Shown here one piece after another: positions 1 to 7,601 of a stretch of 64,000 bases of DNA (position 1 is its first letter; the number at the start of each line of letters is the position of its first letter). The stretch lies in contig NZ_JAUSUZ010000001.1 of NCBI RefSeq assembly GCF_030813715.1, forward strand, positions 5,208,001 through 5,272,000, in the 5' to 3' direction. The notes beneath the pieces were generated by a model. It ran no database searches, was not told the DNA's origin, and worked only from the letters and a program-made list of their open reading frames with translations. The DNA comes from Catenuloplanes indicus (GTDB lineage: Bacteria; Actinomycetota; Actinomycetes; Mycobacteriales; Micromonosporaceae). The position numbers were made by a program, and so were the translations under genes.

Positions 1-325
1 CGCTGTAAAGGCCGCTTGGGCCTATTTCTTTAGATGATTCGGGTCGACTTGAGAACCAACCGGCGAATCCCGAGTCGGGGGCGGTCGGATCTGGTGCCTT
101 TAAGCACTGCGCTCGCTGAGTTCCGACGTCCGCCAGTTTGTCTACGCATGAACGAAAATCGGTTTGCCATTGTTGTGTGGTGCAGAGGTCCCCGGGGGCA
201 AGGGCGCCCGCCGATTCAATCAGAGCTGCTTGTGCTGGTGCTGCGAATGGCCAGCTGATTGTGGCCATTGCGAGGACCAGGGCGGCCAGGACCACCGCGC
301 CCAAACGGCTCAAAGGCTGGCTCAT
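1..325 (-). CDS. Secreted/membrane protein of the T4SS-like operon, N-terminal part (truncated by window edge)
   Basis: From the ATG at 325 the minus strand stays open for 108 codons to the window edge, so only the amino end is visible. It starts MSQPLSRLG, continues with a hydrophobic stretch (AVVLAALVLAMATISWPFA) and an APAQA-type cleavage region, so a signal peptide is clear. The early mature part holds two cysteines (in LCTTQ and RSCVDK), then GFAGWFSSRPE and GPSGLYS. The ATG lies one base after the TGA of the VirB4-like gene (TGACATG), so the two are surely co-transcribed. In actinomycete conjugation-like clusters the gene after the VirB4 ATPase often encodes a large multi-helix VirB6/TrbL-like protein that begins this way. 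That identity is inferred and cannot be confirmed from this fragment. Confidence 0.7.
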   Translation of the reverse strand, partial: MSQPLSRLGAVVLAALVLAMATISWPFAAPAQAALIESAGALAPGDLCTTQQWQTDFRSCVDKLADVGTQRAQCLKAPDPTAPDSGFAGWFSSRPESSKEIGPSGLYS

Positions 326-326
326 G

Positions 327-3300
327 TCAGACCTCCACATCGCCCGCGGGATCCAGTGCCTCGAGGCCCGCCGGGGGTGGGGCCGCGGTGGGGGTGGTGT
401 CGAGGTAGTCGAGGAGGCCGTCGACGTAACCGACGTCGACGCGGACCTTCTGGACGCGTCCGTCGACGTCTCGCATGATGAACTCGCGGAAGCCGAGCCG
501 TGTCGCGGAGGAGCTGTCCACCTGGGACAGCGATGCGAGCGTCGCCTCGTAGCCGTCGTTGACGGGGACGCGGAGGAGCCGCAGGGCCTCGGAGGCGATC
601 TCCTGGTCCTCGGCGATGCGGCCGACGAAGACCGTTGAGACCAGGTTCTGCACGTCCAGGCCGAGGATGTCGCGTGGGTTCTGGGACGCGACCAGCGCGG
701 CCAGGTTCCACTTACGCGAGTCGCGGGCCAGCCGGACCAGGAACGAACGGCCGGAACGCCAGCCCTCCATGAAGTGGGCCTCGTCCAGGCCGACCAGCTT
801 GCGCGTGGTCATCGAGCCGCCGTAGCTGCGCCGGACGGCGAGCCGGTGTGCGGTGTGCAGCATCGGCAGGGCCAGCGATTCCTCGGCGGACCAGTATTCG
901 CGTTCGATCTTCAGGTCGGGCAGGCGCAGGCCGGCCATGGTGATCACGGTGAGCGCGGCGTCGGCGCCGAGGGCGTCCGGTGGTGGTGAGCCGAAGAAGA
1001 GCAGGGCCAGTGGCATCTCGGCGGTGTCGAGGAGCAGGTTGGCCAGTTCCTTGCCGTCGTCGTTGTCCAGCTGGGAGAGCGTCTGCACCACGTGGTCGAG
1101 CGTGGAGGTCTCCTCGGCGGGGACCTGCCGGACGGCGTGCCGCAGCAGCGTGGCGGTGGAGGCCTGGCGGGCGACCTGCGGCGGGACCAGCATCGAGCAG
1201 ATGTCCTGGACCAGCATGCGGCGCTCGGCCCGGGCGTTGGAGACGGCGATCTCGAACTCCCGGTCGCCGGCGGCGCCGGGCGCGAACTCGGTCCGTTTGG
1301 GCGTCGGGATCAACGCGTACGGCGCCAGCGTCCCCTGCTCGGAACCGGTCAGGTTCAGCACCCGGGAGTACGGCCGCAGCTCCGGCATCGCGCAGAGCCG
1401 GGCCAGCGGGCCGGACGGGTCGAGCAGCGTGACCTGCACGCCGCGCCGGGCGGCGAGGTAGCCGAGCGAGCCCATCAGCGTGGACTTGCCACCACCGGGC
1501 TCGGCGACGAAGACCGCGAGACCGGACCGCTCCCGGATCTCCATCGGGAAGTGCAGGTCGAGGAAGACCGGGCGGCGGCAGGTGCCGGCGGTGCGCCCGA
1601 TCAGGTCGCCGCGCCGGTCACCGACCGTGGACGCGGCCTGCGGGAGTGCGGCGGCGAGCAGCCGGACCGGCATGCGCCGGACGTAACCGGTGTTCGCGAT
1701 CGGCTCGCCGGGGATGAACTCGCGGGCCAGCCAGTCCTGGTTCTTCGGGTGCTGGAGCGAGATCCGCAGCTCCCGCGAGTACATCTGGATCAGGCGCCGG
1801 GCCCGCTCCAGGCACTCCTCGCGAGTGCGGCCGCTGACCGCGATCCGGTGCCAGCCGTGCGCACGCGCGGACTCGACGGGCAGGCCGGTGGTCATCTCGT
1901 CGCCGATGTGCAGCGCGCGCTTGGCCAGGCGTTCCAGCTCCGGTGGCGCGTCGATGCCGTGCTCGGCGTAGTCGAGCTGCTGGGAGCGGATCATCCGCAG
2001 CCGGTGCTCGAGGTTGCGGAATGAGTCGTTCGGACCGAGGATGTCGATCCGCGAGGAGAGCTCCATCGGCCACGGCAGCCGCTCGTGGAAGTGCATCCAC
2101 GGCTCGTGCCGCTCCGGGATCTCCAGTGGTTCCATCCGGCCGACGGACAGCACGGCGACGTGCCGCTCCTCGCCGGTCATCCGGTTGACCAGCTTCACGG
2201 TCGAGCCGTACGGCGTGCGGTACCGCTCGATCTGCTCGGTGAGCGCGAGCATGTCGCCGCGCTCCCACTGCCCGTTGGTGATCGGGGAGAGCGGACCGGG
2301 CGGCGACATGCCGAGCGCGATCGACCGGTAGAGGAGCCACTCCAGCTCGCCGGGCGTGACCTGACGGCCGCGCATGCCGAACGCGTTGAGCACCTCGTCG
2401 AACTGCTCGACGGTGCGGCCGAGCTTCTTCCGCTCGCCCTCGGCGACGCCGCGGCCGAACATCCGCAGGATCCGCTCGCTGAGCGAGTCGCCGAGCGACC
2501 GCCGGGCGAACGTGACGCCGAGGTAGGTCTGGCCCTCGGAGTGGTTGACCGACATCAGGTGCCGCTGTGCGGCGACCAGGTGGTCGGACCAGGAGGTGCC
2601 GCCGGGTACGTCCGGGAGCGGGCGCAGCGTGTTCGTGTCGACCGTGCGCGCCCACTCGTCGGCCGGGAACGGCCGGTTGGTCCGCCGCAGGTGCAGCCGG
2701 AAGCCGGCCAGGCCCGCGTACTGCTCGGAGATCGCGGAGAGCAGCGCCTCGCGCTCCGCGTCCGGCCGGAACGCCCACCGCACCTCGGGCAGCCAGTACC
2801 ACGCGGTCACCGTGTTCGGCGTGAACGTGAGGTGCCCGGCGATCTCGGTGATCGCCAGCTCGACCGCGGGGTCGCGGTCGCCGAACTTCTTCGGCGCGCG
2901 GGTCGGGATGACCAGCTGCTGCTGTTTCTTCTCCTTGGCCGGCTTGCGCGCGGGCCGCCGGTCGCCCTGCCGGACGGCCGGCAGGTTCCGCGCTTCGCGC
3001 GGCGCCGGGTCCAGTTCCACGGCCGGCTTCAGTTCCGTACCGGGCGGCGGAGCCGCCTCGAGACCATGCTCCGACGGTACGGACAGACGCTGGCCGGCCT
3101 CGGCGGAGGTGCCCGGCCCGGAGACGCCGAGGTGGGTGCCGGGTGCCGGCGGTGCGGGCCGCGATGGTCGCCCGTGTGTGCCGTTACGGCCGGTGGGTGG
3201 CCGCCCGCCACCACCGGTCTGCCGCTCACGCGCGGGGGCGGGAGCGGCCGTGGTCGCGGCGGCGCGGCGGTCGCGGGTCTGCCAGCGGCCGGGCGCGTGC

Positions 3301-3845
3301 TGCGGTGCGCCCGGCTTGCCGTTCTCCGGCCGTGCGGACGCGCTCGGTGACGCCACCCCGGCCGGCTCGGGCTCGCCAGCCGGCGACGGCTGCCCGGGCT
3401 GCTGCCCGATCGGCGACGACGACGCGGCCGGCAGCGGCTGCGCGCCGGTCAGCGGCTGCGCGCCGGTCAGCGGCTGAGCTGGCTGCGCGACCGGGGCGGG
3501 CGCCGCGGGGCCCGGTGCCGGCCGGGCCGGTGGTGCGGCCGGTGCGGGCCGGGGCGGCTGCGCGGCCGGCACGTGTGTGGTCGCGTCGTTCGGCGTACCC
3601 CCGAAGAGGTCGAGGAACGGTGAGTCGATGTCTGCGTTGTCGCCGCCGCGGGCCATGGTGGGCCGGCCTCTCACGGGCTGGGGCGCTTGGAAGCGCGCAA
3701 CGGACCCGTGCCCGGGGTTCGTGACGAAGTCGGACTCGGTGGCAAGATCGGGCGCATCGTAGCCGTGCTGCTGCATACCGTTACCGATGTTGCCGTTCTG
3801 ATCTGCGGCCGGGTGTGCGGAGCCCGGCTGGGACGACCGCGTCAT
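327..3845 (-). CDS. VirB4/TraC-like conjugation ATPase with long proline-rich N-terminus
   Basis: A 1172-residue P-loop ATPase of the VirB4/TraC/HerA group, which powers substrate transfer or pilus assembly at the inner face of the membrane in type IV secretion systems. Residues 1 to about 290 are low-complexity and rich in Pro, Ala and Gly (repeats such as QPLTGAQPLTGA). A basic patch (KPAKEKKQQQ) follows, then the folded part. Walker A is AEPGGGKST at about residues 780-788 and Walker B is LVGLDEAHF at about 1016-1024, followed by a RLARDSRKW helix and an ASQNP sensor-like motif, the usual VirB4 order. No transmembrane segment is evident. Typical VirB4 proteins are about 800-850 residues, so the extra length is the disordered N-terminus. 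The ATG at 3845 overlaps the stop of the 21-codon ORF upstream (ATGA), suggesting translational coupling. Confidence 0.88.
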   Translation of the reverse strand: MTRSSQPGSAHPAADQNGNIGNGMQQHGYDAPDLATESDFVTNPGHGSVARFQAPQPVRGRPTMARGGDNADIDSPFLDLFGGTPNDATTHVPAAQPPRPAPAAPPARPAPGPAAPAPVAQPAQPLTGAQPLTGAQPLPAASSSPIGQQPGQPSPAGEPEPAGVASPSASARPENGKPGAPQHAPGRWQTRDRRAAATTAAPAPARERQTGGGGRPPTGRNGTHGRPSRPAPPAPGTHLGVSGPGTSAEAGQRLSVPSEHGLEAAPPPGTELKPAVELDPAPREARNLPAVRQGDRRPARKPAKEKKQQQLVIPTRAPKKFGDRDPAVELAITEIAGHLTFTPNTVTAWYWLPEVRWAFRPDAEREALLSAISEQYAGLAGFRLHLRRTNRPFPADEWARTVDTNTLRPLPDVPGGTSWSDHLVAAQRHLMSVNHSEGQTYLGVTFARRSLGDSLSERILRMFGRGVAEGERKKLGRTVEQFDEVLNAFGMRGRQVTPGELEWLLYRSIALGMSPPGPLSPITNGQWERGDMLALTEQIERYRTPYGSTVKLVNRMTGEERHVAVLSVGRMEPLEIPERHEPWMHFHERLPWPMELSSRIDILGPNDSFRNLEHRLRMIRSQQLDYAEHGIDAPPELERLAKRALHIGDEMTTGLPVESARAHGWHRIAVSGRTREECLERARRLIQMYSRELRISLQHPKNQDWLAREFIPGEPIANTGYVRRMPVRLLAAALPQAASTVGDRRGDLIGRTAGTCRRPVFLDLHFPMEIRERSGLAVFVAEPGGGKSTLMGSLGYLAARRGVQVTLLDPSGPLARLCAMPELRPYSRVLNLTGSEQGTLAPYALIPTPKRTEFAPGAAGDREFEIAVSNARAERRMLVQDICSMLVPPQVARQASTATLLRHAVRQVPAEETSTLDHVVQTLSQLDNDDGKELANLLLDTAEMPLALLFFGSPPPDALGADAALTVITMAGLRLPDLKIEREYWSAEESLALPMLHTAHRLAVRRSYGGSMTTRKLVGLDEAHFMEGWRSGRSFLVRLARDSRKWNLAALVASQNPRDILGLDVQNLVSTVFVGRIAEDQEIASEALRLLRVPVNDGYEATLASLSQVDSSSATRLGFREFIMRDVDGRVQKVRVDVGYVDGLLDYLDTTPTAAPPPAGLEALDPAGDVEV

Positions 3846-3907
3846 GCGCTCGCCCCGCCCGAGGGCGTGCGTCGCAGGCCGGCGACCGGACTGAGGACGA
3901 TCGTCAT
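3842..3907 (-). CDS. 21-residue linking micro-ORF
   Basis: A 22-codon reading frame (begins MTIVLSPVAG, ends GGASA) that exactly fills the gap between the PrgI-like gene and the VirB4-like gene. Its ATG overlaps the upstream TGA (ATGA at 3907-3904) and its own TGA overlaps the downstream ATG (ATGA at 3845-3842). Two perfect stop-start overlaps make it a good candidate for a translational relay that couples the membrane protein to the ATPase; the peptide itself may have no role. It could equally be chance in GC-rich DNA, or the VirB4-like gene may really start elsewhere. No family is recognised. Confidence 0.4.
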   Translation of the reverse strand: MTIVLSPVAGLRRTPSGGASA

Positions 3908-4266
3908 ACCAGCTCCTCCCGAACGCGGATGCGAGCGGCGACCAGGCGGGGGTCCCGCTGCTCGACGGCCGGCTCGCGGGTGCGGCGCCAGTCGGTCAGC
4001 GCGGTGCGGATGACGGCCCGGGCGGGCCGGTCGGGGTCGACGTACCGGAAGATGAACGACGTGGAGACCATGGCGAGCGCGATCTCCCAGGCCGGGAACG
4101 CCTCGACCTCGAACGTCACCAGCCAGTGCAGGAACATGAAGAACGGCACCAGCAGTATGAAGACGCCGTACTGCGCATAGGGCAGGTGAATCGGGAGCGT
4201 GTAGCCCGGTGGGCCGAGGTAGACGAGCCTCGCCCGGTAGATGTCGTCGTCTGTCCGCAGTCTCAT
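3904..4266 (-). CDS. PrgI/TcpE-like conjugation membrane protein
   Basis: A 120-residue membrane protein. It begins MRLRTDDDIYRAR, has two hydrophobic segments (about residues 33-50, GVFILLVPFFMFLHWLV, and 57-76, ending IFRYV), and ends with a basic cytoplasmic tail (DWRRTREP, ARIRVREELV). Size, topology and position just before a VirB4 ATPase match the small PrgI/TcpE/VirB3-like proteins of Gram-positive type IV secretion systems, which anchor the ATPase to the membrane channel. The family assignment rests on context and topology rather than on a signature motif. The gene lies 15 bp after the pilin-like gene. Confidence 0.7.
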   Translation of the reverse strand: MRLRTDDDIYRARLVYLGPPGYTLPIHLPYAQYGVFILLVPFFMFLHWLVTFEVEAFPAWEIALAMVSTSFIFRYVDPDRPARAVIRTALTDWRRTREPAVEQRDPRLVAARIRVREELV

Positions 4267-4281
4267 GCTCTGCCCCGCGGC

Positions 4282-4581
4282 CTACTGGAACATCAGGTCG
4301 ATCAGGGACTCGCCCACGAAGAACAGCGTCGCCGCGCCCGCGATGAACGCCAGGCCGACGATGGCGATGGCGGAGCTGGTCAGCACCTTGGAGATCTCGC
4401 CCTTGCTGGCCCGGCCGATGAAGATGATGCCGAGCGCGGCGAGCAGGATGGGTGCGATCTTGCTGGCGAAGAAGCCGACGATGCCGTCCGTGTTGATGCC
4501 CGGCTCGGCCGGCTCGGCGGCGATGAACGAGGCGCTGGCGAGCGCGTCGACCGTATGCGTGACGAGCTCTATGGTGATCAT
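4282..4581 (-). CDS. VirB2/TrbC-like two-helix membrane protein
   Basis: A 99-residue protein with a hydrophilic N-terminus (MITIELVTHTVDAL), a first hydrophobic helix (IAPILLAALGIIFIG, about residues 41-55), a short basic loop (RASKGE) and a second helix (about residues 69-90, ending FFVGESLIDL). Two helices with a tight basic loop fit pilin-like VirB2/TrbC proteins or small T4SS channel subunits. No signal peptidase site is obvious, unlike classical VirB2. A good ribosome site (GGGGAGG) lies 8-10 nt before the ATG at 4581, and the gene is the first of the minus-strand operon. Confidence 0.6.
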   Translation of the reverse strand: MITIELVTHTVDALASASFIAAEPAEPGINTDGIVGFFASKIAPILLAALGIIFIGRASKGEISKVLTSSAIAIVGLAFIAGAATLFFVGESLIDLMFQ

Positions 4582-4978
4582 TGGAGAACCTCCCCAGTCC
4601 GCGGCCGGCGTGGTGCCGCGGCACAGCAGTTGTCAAGCCTTGCGAGAACGCCGGCGGTCCGTGATGGCCGTCCGCTCAACGTTTCATGTCGCCCACTGCG
4701 GGTGACCTGGGCGTTTTAAGTATCTTGCCCCGACTCCTCAAGATTCGACGTCTGAATGCTGCGCAATTGCAAAGCGTACGGCTCGTCCCTGTCCCGAACA
4801 AGCTTCCCGGTCCGTTACCCGTGGTGCGCACGTGATTGAACGTGAGTCACGGATACCGTACACCTGTCCGAAGAAAATCCGGACAAGATCCAACTTTCCG
4901 CCCGGTACGGTGCGGCCCGATGGTATGACGGAACCGGGCCCGCCGGAGGGCTGTTCACCGGCTCGCTACCGTCTACCT
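4582..4978. promoter_or_regulatory. Divergent intergenic region between the T4SS-like operon and folP
   Basis: About 400 bp without a gene and less GC-rich than its surroundings. It must hold the promoters of both flanking operons. For folP a TACCGT hexamer at 4967-4972 ends 6 nt before the GTG, a leaderless-type arrangement. An inverted repeat TGTCCG-N9-CGGACA at 4865-4885 is a possible operator. For the minus-strand operon no convincing -35/-10 pair was found; an isolated GATACT reads on the minus strand near 4716-4721. Confidence 0.45.
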
Positions 4979-6055
4979 GTGACTGATCTGCGCACCCTTC
5001 CCGGACCGGTCGTGATGGGAGTCCTCAACGTCACGCCGGACTCGTTCTCCGACGGCGGGCGGTACGCGAACCGGGACGCCGCGGTCGCGCACGGCATCGC
5101 GATGTGCGCGGACGGTGCGGCCCTGATCGATGTGGGCGGCGAGTCCACCCGCCCGGGCGCCGGCCGGGTGGACGCGGAGGAGGAGTCCCGCCGCGTGCTG
5201 CCGGTGATCCGTGATCTCGCCGCGGCCGGCGTGCGTGTCTCGATCGACACCACGCGTGCGTCCGTGGCGGCCGCCGCGATCGAGGCCGGCGCGGTCACGG
5301 TCAACGACGTCTCCGGCGGGCTCGCGGATCCGCAGATGGCCAAGGTGGTCGCGGCCGCGGGCGTACCGTGGATCCTGATGCACTGGCGCGGGCACTCGCA
5401 GCGGATGCAGCAGCTCGCGGTCTACGACGACGTGGTCGCGGAGGTGCGCGACGAGCTGTCCCGGCGGGTGGACGAGGCACTGGCCGCGGGCGTCGCGGCG
5501 GAGAACGTGATCATCGACCCCGGGCTCGGGTTCGCGAAGACCGCGGCGCACAACTGGGCGCTGACCCGCCACCTCGGCACGCTGCTCTCCCTGGGCTTCC
5601 CGCTGCTCTTCGCGGCCAGCCGCAAGTCCTACCTGGGCAGCCTGCTGGCCGGCCCGGACGGCACGCCCCGCCCGGCCGGTGAGCAGCGCGACGCGGCCAC
5701 GGTCGCGACCAGCGTGCTCGCGGTCGCGGCCGGGGCCTGGGGCGTCCGCGTCCACCAGGTCCGGGACACCGCCGACGCGATCGCGGTCTGGCAGGCGGCC
5801 GGCGCACCCAGAGCGGTCTGGCCGGCCACCGGCACAGCGATTCCGGCCACCGACGCGGCGAATCGGGCCACCGACGCGGCGAACCCGGCCACCGACGCGG
5901 CGGACCGGGCCACCGATGCCGCAGGTCAGGCGACCGACGCCGCAGATCAGGCCACCGGCGCGGCGGACTCGGTCACCGAGGCGAAGCCGGCCGCCGGCGC
6001 AGCGAAGCCGGCCAGCGGAACGGCCGCCGGCACACCGGGAGTGGAGGGCGCATGA
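4979..6055 (+). CDS. folP: Dihydropteroate synthase with repetitive C-terminal tail
   Basis: Condenses 6-hydroxymethyl-7,8-dihydropterin diphosphate with p-aminobenzoate to dihydropteroate in folate synthesis; it is the sulfonamide target. The family signatures are present: MGVLNVTPDSFSDGG near the N-terminus, DVGGESTRPGA at about 55-65, NDVSGG in the middle, and SRKSYLG at about 213-219. The catalytic domain ends near residue 273. A tail of about 85 residues follows, rich in Ala/Thr and built on a seven-residue repeat, which ordinary FolP lacks. The GTG at 4979 is preferred because a TACCGT -10-like element ends 6 nt upstream; an ATG at 4925 in the same frame is an alternative. The stop overlaps folB (ATGA). 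Confidence 0.93.
   Translation: MTDLRTLPGPVVMGVLNVTPDSFSDGGRYANRDAAVAHGIAMCADGAALIDVGGESTRPGAGRVDAEEESRRVLPVIRDLAAAGVRVSIDTTRASVAAAAIEAGAVTVNDVSGGLADPQMAKVVAAAGVPWILMHWRGHSQRMQQLAVYDDVVAEVRDELSRRVDEALAAGVAAENVIIDPGLGFAKTAAHNWALTRHLGTLLSLGFPLLFAASRKSYLGSLLAGPDGTPRPAGEQRDAATVATSVLAVAAGAWGVRVHQVRDTADAIAVWQAAGAPRAVWPATGTAIPATDAANRATDAANPATDAADRATDAAGQATDAADQATGAADSVTEAKPAAGAAKPASGTAAGTPGVEGA
5843..5968 (+). repeat. Six 21-bp in-frame repeats in the folP tail
   Basis: Six consecutive 21-bp units encode the seven-residue pattern [P/R/Q]AT[D/G]AA[N/D/G]: PATDAAN, RATDAAN, PATDAAD, RATDAAG, QATDAAD, QATGAAD. The unit length keeps the frame. The predicted peptide is a low-complexity helix or linker appended to dihydropteroate synthase. 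Such tracts expand and contract by replication slippage. Confidence 0.85.
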
Positions 6056-6414
6056 CCGACCGGATCACGCTGCGCGGCCTGCGGGTACGCGGCCACCACG
6101 GCGTCTACGACTTCGAGCGCGCCGAGGGCCAGGACTTCCTGATCGACGTGGAGCTGGAGCTGGACCTGGCCCGCGCGGCCGCCTCCGACGACGTGACGGA
6201 CACCGTGCACTACGGCGAGCTGGCCGGGCGACTCGTTGCGATCACGGCCGGCGAGCCGGTGAACCTGATCGAGACGCTGGCCGACCGGCTGGCCGCCGCG
6301 TGCCTGGCGGACGACCGGGTGACGGCCGCGACGGTCACCGTGCACAAGCCGCAGGCCCCGATCCCGCACGAGTTCGCGGACGTCGCGGTGACGTTGCGCC
6401 GGAGCCGTCCGTGA
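6052..6414 (+). CDS. folB: Dihydroneopterin aldolase
   Basis: A 120-residue cytosolic enzyme that converts 7,8-dihydroneopterin to 6-hydroxymethyl-7,8-dihydropterin and glycolaldehyde, the step that feeds FolK. Typical features are the opening ITLRGLRVRGHHGVYDFER, the central TVHYGEL with catalytic-region Tyr, and the VTVHKPQAPIPHEF segment near the C-terminus carrying the conserved Lys. Length is normal. The ATG overlaps the folP stop (ATGA), and the TGA overlaps the GTG of folK (GTGA), so folP-folB-folK are translationally coupled. Confidence 0.95.
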   Translation: MTDRITLRGLRVRGHHGVYDFERAEGQDFLIDVELELDLARAAASDDVTDTVHYGELAGRLVAITAGEPVNLIETLADRLAAACLADDRVTAATVTVHKPQAPIPHEFADVAVTLRRSRP

Positions 6415-6932
6415 CCCGCGCGCTGCTGTCGATCGGCGGCAACCTCGGCGACCGCGAGCGGAACCTGCGCGCGGCCGTGGCCGGGCTCGGCGACACCGTG
6501 CTGGTGGTGTCCGGCGTGTACGAGACGCCGCCGTGGGGCGACGCGGACCAGCCGTCCTACCTGAACGCGGCCGTCATGGTCGCGGCCGGGGACCACGGCC
6601 CGCGCGACTGGCTGGAGACCGCGTGGCGGCTGGAGGCCGAGGCCGGCCGGACGCGCGATCCGGAGCGCCGGTTCGGCCCGCGCACGCTGGACGTGGACGT
6701 GATCGCGGTCTGGGACGACGACGGCACGCCGGTCCGCAGCGACGACCCGGAGCTGACGCTGCCGCATCCACGTGCCCACCTGCGCGCGTTCGTGCTGCGC
6801 CCATGGATCGACATCGACCCGTTCGGCGTGCTGCCCGGTCACGGCACCTTGGACGTGCTGCTGCGGGAGGGCCCGGCGGCCGCCGATGCCGGAGGAATCG
6901 AGCCGCGGCCGCACATCAAGCTAGAGTTCTAA
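6411..6932 (+). CDS. folK: 2-amino-4-hydroxy-6-hydroxymethyldihydropteridine pyrophosphokinase
   Basis: A 173-residue enzyme that transfers pyrophosphate from ATP to 6-hydroxymethyl-7,8-dihydropterin and supplies the FolP substrate. HPPK hallmarks are LSIGGNLGDRERNL at the N-terminus, YETPPWGDADQPSYLNA, the signature RRFGPRTLDVDVI with its Mg-binding Asp pair, and LPHPRAHLRAFVLRPW. It starts with GTG overlapping the folB stop. Its last codons are part of a 17-bp direct repeat. The HPPK domain is stand-alone, as usual when folB and folK are neighbours. Confidence 0.95.
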   Translation: MTRALLSIGGNLGDRERNLRAAVAGLGDTVLVVSGVYETPPWGDADQPSYLNAAVMVAAGDHGPRDWLETAWRLEAEAGRTRDPERRFGPRTLDVDVIAVWDDDGTPVRSDDPELTLPHPRAHLRAFVLRPWIDIDPFGVLPGHGTLDVLLREGPAAADAGGIEPRPHIKLEF

Positions 6933-6951
6933 CGTCAAGCTAGAGTTCTAA
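6916..6951 (+). repeat. 17-bp direct repeat at the folK stop codon
   Basis: The 17-bp sequence TCAAGCTAGAGTTCTAA occurs at 6916-6932, where it encodes the end of FolK and its TAA stop, and again at 6935-6951, two bases later. The period is 19 bp. It looks like a recent small tandem duplication that copied the gene end. The second copy is noncoding and touches the GTG of the next gene. Confidence 0.9.
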
Positions 6952-6953
6952 AG

Positions 6954-7457
6954 GTGAGCGAGCGCAGCGAGCAGGCCCCCAACCCGGCGCCCCCGCCGCC
7001 GACGATGGGCCCGACTCGGGCCTCCACCCTCCTGGTCGCCGCGCTGGCCGCGGCCGCGGTCGGGTGGTTGTTGATCAGTGGGCTCTACTACGGCGAACAC
7101 GGCGTCTCGGTACCGTGGCTGCCCACCGTCACGATCGCCGCGCTGGCGGTCCTCGAGGCGTACCTGGCGTACAACACGCGGTCCCGGATCGAGCGCCGCC
7201 CCGGGCAGGAGCCGGTCGAGCCGCTGGCCGTGGCGCGCTTCGCGGTACTGGCCAAGGCGTCCTCGGTGGCCGGTGCGATCTACGCGGGCTTCTCCGGCGC
7301 GATGCTGGTCTGGCTGCTGATCGAGACGACCCGGGCGGCGGCGGAGGACCGGCCGTCCGCGGCCGGCGGGCTGATCGCCTCGATCGCGCTGATCGCGGCC
7401 GCGCTCTGGCTGGAGCGCGCTTGCCGGGTGCCGGACGACGACGACCGGAAGCGCTGA
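6954..7457 (+). CDS. DUF3180 family membrane protein
   Basis: A 167-residue integral membrane protein of the actinobacterial DUF3180 family, which regularly follows folK; its function is unknown. Four hydrophobic segments are visible: about residues 25-45 (STLLVAALAAAAVGWLLISG), 55-75, 100-122 and 135-150. The N-terminus is Pro-rich and cytoplasmic. The GTG at 6954 starts a motif GTGAGCGAGCGCAGCGAGC, a self-complementary REP-like sequence common in actinomycete genomes. The ATG at 7003 (MGPTRAST) is therefore a serious alternative start. Confidence 0.85.
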   Translation: MSERSEQAPNPAPPPPTMGPTRASTLLVAALAAAAVGWLLISGLYYGEHGVSVPWLPTVTIAALAVLEAYLAYNTRSRIERRPGQEPVEPLAVARFAVLAKASSVAGAIYAGFSGAMLVWLLIETTRAAAEDRPSAAGGLIASIALIAAALWLERACRVPDDDDRKR

Positions 7458-7601
7458 AATCGCGGCTGGTTAAACGGCCACAGGGGTGACGGCCGAGCCG
7501 CCGCGCGGGTACGGTGCGTCCGAACGGCCCCGCTGCGGTGTGGGCCGACGCGACAACGCAGGCACGGGCGCGGTGCTGCGTCACCACAGGAGGCGCGCGA
7601 G

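Noticed and set aside
322-711. Arg/Pro-rich open frames on the opposite strand or other frames of the VirB4-like gene and of most genes
   Set aside because: High GC keeps shadow frames open. They lack ribosome sites and plausible composition, and a recognised gene covers each place.
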